A stretch of 64,000 bases of DNA from Leuctra nigra (Eukaryota; Arthropoda; Insecta; Plecoptera; Leuctridae), in the NCBI GenBank assembly GCA_934045905.1, contig OW203761.1, forward strand, positions 36,725,321 through 36,789,320, given 5' to 3'. Positions within the stretch are counted from its first letter, which is position 1. Each line of letters opens with the position of its first letter. A program made the translations under genes and the position numbers. The notes beneath the pieces are model-generated. The model saw nothing but the letters and a program-made list of their open reading frames with translations. It did no database searches and had not been told where the DNA came from. Of the stretch, positions 23,801 through 35,800 are shown piece by piece.

Positions 23801-26800
23801 TCAACTATAAAAAATAGAAGAAATCAAAAAATTCAGCACTGAAAAGTAGTGATATCAAAAAATGAGCCAAGTCAAAACTTAATTTTAAAAACCAAAATAT
23901 ACTTGGCGCATCGTTTTTAAGGGCATTATATTATATGTATATTATATATATTTAGGTACATTTGATTTTTGGCATATGCTTCTATACTATTTATATACAC
24001 GATGCGCCAAGTATATTTTGGTTTTTAAAATTAAGTTTTGACTTGGCTCATTTTTTGATATCACTACTTTTCAGTGCTGAATTTTTTGATTTCTTCTATT
24101 TTTTATAGTTGAAGAGACTTGGCTGGTATTTTTACATGGAGTGTTTTTTATGGGGTATACATTTTCATGAAGGCAAGGGTATCTAATGAGAGCACAGTAT
24201 TGGTTGACCTTGAGCACTCGCCACTCGCACCTAGACTTGACAGTCTTTTCCATTGTTCTGCTGCTTGTTTCTAAAACTTTTAATGTGTTGACATTTTTAA
24301 TTCCAAAATGTTATTTTAGACTTTGAATTATTTAAATTAGTAAGTTAAAACGTGTAAAGTTGTACTAACTTTCAAACAAACACTTCAGCTTTTGCTCCAT
24401 TTCTAGCAACCATGATTGAGAAGTAGAGGTGCAATGCCAACAAGTTTGATGCCATCCAAGGGATCAGAAACAGTACAAGTGGACAGCATTTGAGTCCAGA
24501 GATTCCCAGAATGTAAGAAAAGTTCAGATTACGGAGCCAAGACATAGCACCCCATATTCAAACCAATTCAATTCTATTAGTGCAGCAACATTGTATAAAA
24601 AAATAATGTTACAAAGTTTCTACCTACTTTAGATTTTTATGAAAATTATTAATAAAATAAAATAGTAAACAAAACATAGAAGCATGTATACATTGTCTAG
24701 TGTACACGCAGCTGATTCTATAACTTTAAAATTCCCGATTCAAACAAAATCCAATTGCACCGAATGAGATTCTTGCGAAATTGGGAAGCTTAGAATAGGG
24801 CTGTTGGTCAGAACCTTCAACCTTCTACCCCTCACTCTCCTCTGACTAGTAGTTATCTACCATGTCAACAATCCCCCTGTTGGCAAGTCCATTCCACTCT
24901 AATCTTCCCTACAAATCACATGTCATCTGTCCTTTACATTGCTCCAGATCTAACTGTTAAAATTTCTGTCATTTGTCTCCTCAAATTCTTCTGTGTGATC
25001 CATTCTTCAAATGTCGCCACGTCAGTCACCGTGAGTCGAGTATAGAACCTACTGTGTAGCTTATAGGGGAGACTTTCTACAGCCCTGTTGTTTCACTGTC
25101 AACACTATTTTGTTTGTTCAACAATATCACACCATTCTTCACAAGAACTGCATTGCCGCTGTATGTCTTCTTCCTTCTCTACTTTAAATATTCAGCATCT
25201 ACTTTTTAAAAACTAAAAAAAAACTCAAGTGTTGGACACCAGAGTAGACTTCTTAGATCAGAAAAGTAAAGCAGCACCACCAAACCAAGGGAGATCACCA
25301 CTCGTAGCAATATGGTGTGTTGTTTTAAAAAGTAAGTCTCTCCAAAGCACAGATTGTGATGGCCTGTGCTGTAAACGTTACAAATCCATCGAATGAGGCA
25401 TAGGTAGTAGGTACGTAAAGCCGCTGGCCAAATCAGAATCTTTCTAAGTTTCCTCTCCTCCCCACTCCTCATTCCCCACTAATAGAATCTGTTTCCATTG
25501 GGGTTTAGAACGAACATGCCATGCTAAGAATGATCACACTACAAGGCTGATAGAATACACAAAGAGCTCAATTCTTAGGTATTTCAATAGCGTTAAGCTG
25601 TCATAAATGAACGTTTAAGAATGGCAGCCCCAGTTGATTGGCTTTAGTGTTCTCTTTTAGCTTCATGTTGACTTCTGACAACTAAAATGAAAAAATATCC
25701 TCAAAAAATGAGCTTTTGTCACGTGTGTGAGTAAGTCCCCACTCGTGTGGTACTGGTACCGTAGTGTTTACTGATTATGTCTTATGTTTCTTGAAATAAA
25801 TACGTCCCTCCACAAAGTCCAACTTTCAACTCTTAAAACTTATCCACACCTCACGCGATATAAAAACTGAGAGAAGAGTGTTCTTGACTCACCTTTGAGC
25901 TGCGTGTTGTCGATGGCGAACATGTTGAGAGCGAGAAGCTGCAGGAAGCGGTTGGAGTTGAGCGGGATCGGCGAGTGCTGAAGCAACGCGCGGAACTCGC
26001 GCAACATCTGCAACGCCGCCTCTTGGAATGTCTCCATGCTGGAACAAACACACTGACTGTTGACTTCCTCATACTTGATTAAAATACCATCTCCTACAAG
26101 TCACACTAACACTCGGAATGAAAGCATCTAGGTTCTGAGAATCTTGGTCCAGTGAGTGAGCAACTGCGATAAAAATTATTGTTAACTTTGACATAAGTTT
26201 ATAAACTAATCAAAGTTCAGTGTGTGTAGGTTCCTAACTCAGTCTGTAAAACATGTCAATTCAATTCCACATATCTCTACAATTTAATTCACATTTTTTA
26301 CATATTCTTGGAAACATATCATTGGAAATTTGTTGGAGGGCTCTCTTTTAACGTGCATCTTGAATAAAAAAAAACAATCACTTATCTATTGTCCGTGTCA
26401 CACGGAGTTGTCTGCCAGAAGTGGCCCCTAATGTTGCAAATAACCGGTTTATTGTCCATCCCTCAGTCGCTGTGCTGTGTGCGATCGCGCGGTCTTCCGA
26501 GACCGTCCCTCTCTCTCTCGGACAAGGGGTATTCAAAATATCTTAGCGGACAACTCCGTGTGACACGGACCATAAGTACAAGAGGTTTGCAAAGAGACAA
26601 CATACTTATGACCAATTTTGTGTTCACCTTGGGCTTAAAAACGGTTATTATGCCATATTTCTGTCAAGATTGAACGCTCATTAGTCATTTCTTTAATTTC
26701 TATGATTCTAATTTCATACGTTTTGCCTCATATTAAAAATATTTTAGGCCTGTTTTTGCTGATTTTTGCTTGACAATCTTACTGCACAACATTGATAAGG

Positions 26801-29800
26801 AGTGTCAACGTGGCAATCAAATATAAGCTGTAGAATCAGCAATAACAATGCTTTTGTTTATGAGTCAGTAGTTAAATGTTAATTACAACTACGTAGATAG
26901 GCAAACAATCAGCAATTAGAAGATAACATTAATTATTTATTATATATGCTAGATACCCAACATAGCACAGAAAGTCAAGTAATACTGAAATTTGCATTAG
27001 TCATAGAAAGTGTGTCCATATTCTTAATTTCAAACGCGGGACAATATTAAAAATATTCATGGGTTGTTTGTGGTGTGCTACCCAGTTTCTTGCGGGTCTG
27101 GGGCGCACAGCCCCGGGAAAAAATTGTTTTTCTAACATGACTCTGGACAGTTGCTTAATTTTCGATTAACTAGGAAAACGCTCTGAGTAACGCGTTGATG
27201 AGCGAGCACTGATATGCGCAATACCTCGAACCGAAATTCTGTTAATCGAAAATGTCCTTAAAAGCCAATAATTCTTGAATTTCGTCACAGACTTGTATGA
27301 AAATCTCCAACAATTCCTAATTCCTTATTGGGAAATATTGGTCCCAATAACCACGCAAAGTTTTGTTTTAAGGTGGCTCATCCAATCGGGCATAGTCTCA
27401 GATTTTCATAATTTTTTGTCTTCTTATTGATAATCATGCCATACACAATCCTTGAAAAAATTAAACACTTCTCGTGTCTAGTTTCTGAGATAATTTGAGT
27501 TTTCTTCCCCATGTTATCTTATGGCAGACAGGTAAAATCGTGTCACATTTAGGCTAATAATGAAGATCTAATTTTTAGTTTGTCCCAACTTTGATCAAAA
27601 AACTTATTTTCTGATAGATAGTTGGACATTCTATTAGGAAAAAAAATTAAAAACAATACCAACGTGTGCTATTTTAAAAGTTATAAACCAAAAACTAAAT
27701 GATTTCCCTATACCTCCTGTGTTAAAGTTTTGTTCAATCTCGAAAGGCAATAAATTGAAACCTCGCTGTAACACAGGAGTTGCAAGTTAAATTACATTTT
27801 ATGATTCTTTTATACTTAAATATAGTTGAAATGTTGGAAAAAGTAATTCATGATGGTAATTTCAAAAAGTAAATATTTTGGAATGTTCGATCGGTGGAGC
27901 CACGTTAAGTTGATCGATTGAACCTTTATGATTGAACGATTCCTTGTTAATTTACAAAAATCACAGGATCTCGTTCAAAAAATATTTAAACAGTCATATC
28001 AGTTTCATATTAATATACGTTTGAAAGTTTCTGCTCTAACAACCTTGAAGTGAAGATCCGAAGATGCCGTGAAATGTGAAATTCGAGAAATATGACAGCC
28101 AACACGCAAAATATCCGTAAACTGTCAATAACTGTTGAATTTAAACACAGTTTATTCTGAAAATTTTCAAAAATACAGATAATGTTGGACCCGATGACCA
28201 TGCAAATTTTTAAGTTGATCGGTCAAACGGTTCTGGTTTAAATTTCAAAAAGCACATGAAATATTTTTTTAAATTTTAACCAATGGAACGATTTGGCTGA
28301 AAATTTGTAAAATAAGAGACAATGTTGGTCTTAATGACCATGCAAAATATAAGGTTGATCACATTTGTCGAAGACCATTTTCATTTTTCAGCCTATCAGG
28401 AGATATTTATTTAAATTTTAACCAATCAATGAATTTCAAAAAAAATTGGGGTCAGCAAACAGAGAAGGTTGTCTCTACATGTGTGCAAAATTTCAGGTCG
28501 ATCGGTGAAACTGTGCGATTTCTATTGCTCCATTTAGCAGACAAAAACAAAAACAAAAACAAAAAAAAACAAAAAAACAGAGGTACGTGTCAAAAGAGTC
28601 AAAAGGAGACGCTCGCTTCGCTCGCTCAATTATTCTCTTGGTTGATTTGATCTACAAAACTCATTTGATGCATTATTCATTTGGAAATTCGATTCTCAGA
28701 GCGCATTTAAATTTGCCTGTTCTCTTATCTTGACATCCAAGTTACCTATCACAAAAATCTTAGTAAAAAATCACACACCTATATCTTCAAATATCGAAAT
28801 TACACATTGAACTGCAAAAGATACAATTCATTGTGCATGAAAGCTGAAAATGGGCAACTGATAGGTGACAAAAATTAAAAAGCGGGACAAAACCGCATCC
28901 CGCTTGTCGGTGGGGGGACAGCTGGACATAAGGACACCCTAATCATAGTCTATAGAGTGCACAACTGGCATGATAGTATCAAAGCTATTATGTAATGACT
29001 GAGGTATTTTAAGGTCATTAACTTTCTGTAGAGATAGCACCTCAGCATTAGCATTTAGCAAGAATATAATGTATTCTACATTTGTGTTACAACTACAAGA
29101 ATGCTTTATAGAGTAGCAATATCAAGATGAAAATAAACAGTGTAGTATCCCTATTCTTCTTCAGATGTAGAGAACCTGATTTATTACAGCTTAAAGGAAT
29201 AATCTTGAATAATTGTTGCCTGTCACAGGAAAGTTAAGTAATTGCCAGCTATGATCCCAGTCTTTTACATGATGAAGGGCTATGTTATAAATAAATTATA
29301 GGCATTTAAAAGGTTCATGCTTGGAATACTCCATCCAATTCAATCTGTGCTCCTATTAAAAACTATTTAAGGCAAATTCTAAAGATAGGAATTTCTGACA
29401 TGAATAATATGCCAAGATAGAATGATCTGCGAGTGCATGTTAGACCGAAGTTGATTACAAACTGGTTTCTGTGTTTTACATTGATCAATTATATCAGCAT
29501 TTAGAAACAAGTTAAATCTTGAAATGACATTTAAACCCAGAGGAAGCTAATAATGATGATGTATGAAACTGGAGTTCTAATACTAATGGGAATCAATAAA
29601 TAAGATGTGAAGAAAAATAACATTAACATGACTGTAATCAATTGCCTAGAATTCAAGTTCAAGACTGAAGGAAGAAAGAAGTAAATGCTCTAATAAATAA
29701 TATGTGTTGTGGAACGATTTTCCATCAGTCACACAAGGATTGCAAATTTCACTACCTTTGAGGAGGTGTCAGCAAAAATATTGTGAGCACAAAAAATCGA

Positions 29801-32800
29801 GAGAACAAGTTTGTGGTATGAATAGCTAGTCCTACCACACCACATACTAGCACTATAAAAATTAACTATGATGCAATGCAGGGTCATTATTTAACATTTA
29901 ACACCAGTCACCAGGCAGTCTCCTTATTCTAGGTACTATCGAAAATTAAATCATTTCACAGCCATAATTATATTGATCTGAAATGATTCAAATGAAACTT
30001 ATTTTGTTTGTTATAGAATATGGGTCCCTCCAGGCTAGATGCTATGGTGACAATAGGTTTGTTCGTCGGGTTGCTCGGAACTGCTCCAAGTAGCTCGGAT
30101 AAGGTGATAGTGCTGTATAACTTTATGCCAGTAAAACATTATTGAGCGAGCGTCTCCTTTTGGCTCTTTTGGCACGGACCTCTGTTTTTTTTTCCTGCTA
30201 TTAACCGATACACAGGTTGCACTGTTTCACCAATCGATCTGAAATTTTGCACACGTGAAGACATCCTTCTCTGTTTGCAGACCATAATTTTTTTGAAATC
30301 CATTCATTGGTTAAAATTTAAATAAATATCTCCTGATAGGCTGAAAAATGAAAATGGTCTTCGATAAATCTGATCAAACTCATATTTTGCATGGTCAGTA
30401 AGACCAACATTGTCTCTTATTTTACAAATTTTCATCCCAATCAGTTAAGAATGTATGAACTTGAACTTATTGACATTTTTAATAGCTGTCAGAAATGAAG
30501 TATCGAAATGAATGTTTTCAGTGCCAATTGAATTGAATCTGATTTGCTATGTACCAGGGTGCTTAGATTCGATAAAAAGCATCTTACTTTTATGTTGATT
30601 GAGTGGATCATTATTTGAATTTCAATTCAATGGATGTATATGTTTTCTTTGCGTTGTGTATGCACTTCCGGTTCGAGAATTTGCACGTACACGCAGTGTT
30701 GAGTAGTAACTTAACGAAAGTAACGCGTTACATTTCAGGAACTTTAGTGGTAACTTAGTTATTTTTTTTTCTGTCAGGAACTTTAACTGATAAAGTTCTT
30801 TTATTGATGTAACTTTTATATTACATTACGTTACTTGCAAAGTTCCTTTTTTCATTTGAACAGACACTACTTTTTCAACAATCTTCCCAAAATGTCCAAA
30901 CTTATACTTCCGGAGTAGGTAGCGATCTACCATCAAAACAAGTTTCCACTGGCAGTGCAGCTGCATTAATCATTGGTTTGGAATGTGCATGCTCTCGTCA
31001 GTGAAGATAAGGGGGTGAGGGGTAGAGGGAGGACCACTTTCACTTCACCCCCTCATTTGACCTTGGATTGTTGCAGTGTGACGTAGCAGCTCATTCTCCC
31101 TTCAACCATCTTCGTCATTACCTGTGCAGAGCATTGTTTATAACCTCTTCTAGTATTTCAATTTCGTTACGTGTGATTTTCTATCTATTGTAGATTTATT
31201 TGGTGATGAAAATGCGTGGAAATGAAACTAATTGCCGTGATACTATGGGCTGACAAAAATACTACACTCCTTTGTATGGCATTATACGTTTGAAACCAAT
31301 CGAGAAACCAATATACCCTGCCACAATTTTCATGTTTTTTTCCTAAAAAAATCCATCGGTAACTTTGACAGTAACTTTGCAAGTTACTTATGGGTAACTA
31401 ACTGGTAGCTTGGAAGTTCCTTTTTTCTGGGAGTAACTTAACTTTAACTAAGTTCCTTTTTTGACCAAGTAACTTAACTTTAACGAAGTTCCTTTTATCA
31501 AGTAACTTACACAACACTGCGTATACGTGCTCGCTCATCAACGCGTAACACTGAGCGTTTTCCTAGTAGTAACTCCCAATATTTCACTTATCATGATATT
31601 ATCATGTTAAAACTTAATATAATATCATTTTAAGTAGGAATTTGTAGAGTTAAATTCATAAAGATATGCCAGTAAATGTTGGTAATTACTAATTGCTAAT
31701 ATTCACATAGGTAGCTTTTTTGGTCATAAAGTTATACTTCTTTGTGAATCCAGCCCCTGATGCAAGTTAGAGCAACTTAGAACAGTTCAGAACAGTTCCT
31801 AGCAAGCTCAATGAACCCTATGGTCAGGGACAGGCAAAGATGAACCCAATTTAGCATTGCCACGTATAGGGCGGCCCAAGCTAGCGCGGGTTCATCTTTG
31901 CCTGTCACCGACCATAGTGTTACTTATCCTTCTTATGGCTCAAACAAATTGCTACATTGACAGACTGGTCCAGATAGGTGTGGGCACCAAAAACTTCGAT
32001 ACATAATATTATTATTCTCTACTACAAAATATCAACAATCAGTTACTGCACTGCAACATATTGAAATTTATCTGCAACTCACAAACTTGGTTTTGGCAAC
32101 TTTGGTTCCCTCCTAGGTACTTCCTCATTTGTTCAACAGATTCACAGAAAAGGAAATTATGGTGAAGGAGTTTAAAACCATTGACTTAAACTGAAGCAGA
32201 AGTTTGACAGTGAAAATAAATAATCTTGAACACTTAACCTGTCACATCTCGTAATCATGCATAAAATACATATTATTAATGACTGATTAGTAAATGAATG
32301 TTACTATAATATACCTAATTGATATCTATTTAGTATTTACTATTTAGGTACTCAATTGGTATGAGGAACTGAACTAACCCGACTTTAGAGAAGAGTTTCC
32401 CATGGACATTGAGATAGCTCGTAACAAATCTCTTGTTGACGTCAGTACTGGAGAGGCCATTGAGTTCTTCGTCTTCGCTATCCTCCCGCAGTTGCTCAGG
32501 CGCCGTCGACGACGTGATGTGAAGTCTTCTCCGGCCGCCTTCCGGCCGCACCCAGTACTCGCGTCGCAATCCATTGCCTCCTGCTTCCATTCCTGCCCCC
32601 TCCTTCTCCTTCATCCGCTCCTGCAGGCGCCCCTCACGCTCCTCTCGACGCTTACGCTCAGACTGTTCATACTGAAAGGAGAAAACAAAATTAATATACG
32701 TATTGCTTTTACATTGGGTACTTATACTTCTTTAGTTCTAAGTTAGTAGGTATAATTTCCATATTGGATTATTTTGAAGGGGATCCTAAAAATAAATAGG

Positions 32801-35800
32801 TATACTTTACTCCAATTAAAATTGTGAATATATTTAGGTAGGTATCTACTAGTTAACTACAATTTTCAATAAACACATAAAACCATTGATTTAAACAAAT
32901 CTAGGTTTTCTTAGTTTTTCATTTCAATATACCTATTTAAGGGAATAATGAAACAAGAGTGCAAACCTTTCTCCTATTTTCGTCGAATAGAGTGACCAAG
33001 CTGTCCTTGGCAGAGAGAAATGGGTTTGAAGCCATGAGACTCCTCATGTAGTAATAGACAGCGTCCAGTTTTCTCCTCGCATACACCGAGAGAATAGCCA
33101 GCTGATTGTACGGTCGCCCGTTCTTGGGATTGATCCGTTGGGCCTTGATGTAGTACTGTCTTGATTTGCCAAAGTTGGTAGTTTCATTGACTTGTTCTTT
33201 GTAGCGTGCCAGGTCTCCCAGGAACAAATATAACTTTTGTGCAGAAACTAATGCAAGCCCAGCAAAGTTTAGTCCTTTAGTAGGTATGTGATTAGGAGTC
33301 AGATATGTTTCCAGTTTGAATCTATATTTGATTTCCAAAGCTTCCAGGAGACTCTCAAGAAAAATAGTCCCCTCATCGATGATTGTCAGAAGAGTTTGTT
33401 TGTATTGCTCTTTCTTCTCTGGATCCTCTGCCATGCCCTTACGCAATAATTCAATAATATTGTAGAATAAGATCTTCCATAGATGTTGCTCCACATTCTC
33501 AGTTTGGCAGAATTTAATATCCGTTGTAAGTAAAGTGATAAGACACTGCTGCAAGAATTGGCGAATGTAGACAATTCGACTCCAGTCTCTGATAATTCCT
33601 TCCAAAGAAAGGAACCAATGAAGCTCTAGATCGGCCCGTTCGATATCCAATAAGAGATGTGGGTTATGAGCCGCTCGGAAACTTGGCGAGTATGGATCGT
33701 ACCATGTTGGACGAGAGTTCCCGAACTGATCTGTAATGTAGGACTGCTCATCGGTAGGAACTGTCGAGTAGGGGTAGCCGAAACCTGGCGGGTGGCTGGG
33801 CACGAAGCTGGGGGCCTGATTCACGGGCTGCACATCTTGCGAGGAGTTGGCACGTGGGCCTGTTGCGGACACCATGATAGGCTTAGTGGGGTTGTTGGGG
33901 TTGAACAGTTGGCGTTGCTGTTGAGGCTTGGGAGCACCTTGCTGATTAGCACCGCGGTACATGGGATATGAGGCAGCATCGCTCTGAGTCTGTGACTGAT
34001 AGTGAAGCGAGACGGACTGCTGATGAGATGGGAGAGAGTGAGGGGGAGAAGGTTCCGAAGATGCTGGAGAAGGAAGAACGATGATTCCAGCTATCTGGTT
34101 GCTAGGAGGAGGTAATGATTTCTCTACTGATTTCTCCTTCGGTTTATCCGGTTGTCTCCAGTTTCTTTCCTTCTCATTATATCGTCTAGGAGGATCTTTG
34201 CCTCTCTCATCCTGTGCTCTACTTTGATCCTGACTGTGACCGCGATATTGCCGTTCCCTGCTGTTGTTTCTATTGAATCGCTCCCGGCTATGACCTCGAT
34301 AATTACGGTCTCTGCTATATTCCCGGCCCCTACTTAGACTCCGATCTTCAGCACCACTCAATTCTCCCCCACGCTTCTTACGCCTCTTCTTCTTATCTCT
34401 GGGAAGATGTGTCGACTGACTTCTCTCAGCAGCTGCATGCTTCTCTGCTTCTAATCGTTCCGTTTCTTCAACCTCGTCGCCCCAATCTAGAGGCTTTTGA
34501 GAGGGAGACTGGCGTGAGAAATCAGAACTAGGATCAGGTTGAGAAGCACTCACTGGACGGTCCAGCGAATTACTCCGACTTCTTCTCCAGAACCTTGCGT
34601 CTTCCTGTCGACCTCCAGAAGGTGACGTAGCTTGAACTGAACCTCTCCGATCATCTCGACGATTTGAACGATTAGGTGACAGCCTTCTTGGCGAAGGTGG
34701 AGGAGTGAACTTCTGTTGGCTCGAGTATCGGGAGGACTGTTGTGTCGCGTAGCCAGGAGGAGGAGACCGAGTATCGGGGAGTGACGGAGGAGGCATCGAG
34801 AGCCGATCAGGCGTGAGGGATCGAGAGAAGCGGTTAGAAGATTCCACAGCGGTTGCTCGTTCCATCTCCAGCTCCTCTGGTCGTAGCCGCCCTCTGCCTC
34901 GGGCTCTTGCTGGCAGTGTGTTGGACCAGTGCTGCTGCTGCTGTTGTTGAGATGGCATCTGATGGTACTGATGGTGAGACATTGCTTGATGATGATGCAT
35001 CGGATGGTAGCCTTGATTCTGCACGTGATGGAGGTGATGGTGTTGATGGGGATGAAATGATTGTTGTTGATGATGCTGTTGCTGTGAATGATAGCTTGGA
35101 CCACCTCGATCCCCTCCGGAACCACCCTGGAAAGTGACGGTACTGCCGTCCCACACATCTTCCGAAGTACTCTTGCCAATGAGTGACGCTGGATCCGCTA
35201 AACCGTTTTCAAGCAGATATTTCTTCCTCAATCTTGGCGGTAAGGATTCAAAGTTAGGATGTGGTTTAATGAGAGGTTTGTTTGTGTTTGATTGTGGCAT
35301 CATGTCTCTGCCACTGCCTCTTCGTCCCGACGGTGGCTTGGCTTGCAACTTCTCGCTCTGCCAGCTGTAGTTGGAGCTTCCCGCAGGCTCGACACTGCGA
35401 GTGTCTCTCATGCGATTGATCTCGAGGTTCAGGCTTGTAGGTGGCACAGCGCGTGGCTCCGAGGCTTGTCTCAATTCACGCGGTGGCTGAGCGGCAACTG
35501 CAAGTTCAGGAACACGTGGACTCCCTTCGTTGGGCTGGTGGTTTCTTCTATTGCCAGAGAGCGGCAAAGGTTTAATTTCTGGTTCAGGTGTTCCTTTATC
35601 TTTGCTGTTCTTCGAACTTGTATTACTGAAAGAAGAATGGCCATTGCCCACATCTTTGCTTTGCCAATTTCTGTCAGAATTCCCTCTTCCTCCGCCTCCA
35701 CCTCCTCCTCCTCCTCCTCCTCCTCGTCTGTTTCCCTCATATTTTGGTTGAGACAAACCAACATTTTGACCCCAATTTTCAGGCTTTTGCGACCTCACAT

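Larger units (their letters stand above)
8969..25892. other. Smg6 intron of 16.9 kb, rich in repeats and without nested genes
   Basis: This is the intron between exons 5 and 4. I found no convincing nested coding gene on either strand; the open frames fall in repeats, SINE tails and low-complexity DNA. Contents worth noting are listed separately: two GA-rich tracts, SINE copies, a 156-bp direct repeat, a 372-bp tandem duplication in a hAT-like element, a 42-bp minisatellite and a perfect inverted repeat. The rest, for example 9000-10450, 15850-18230, 21650-23150 and 24160-25890, shows nothing I can assign. Confidence 0.7.
26039..32378. other. Smg6 intron of 6.3 kb, mostly transposon-derived
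   Basis: No nested gene was found. Two small terminal-inverted-repeat elements and a large inverted-repeat element with a nested hAT insertion account for most recognisable content and are listed separately. Confidence 0.75.

Noticed and set aside
28429..28650. Open frame with Asn-Lys repeats
   Set aside because: It comes from an A-rich AAAAAC simple repeat within the inverted-repeat element.
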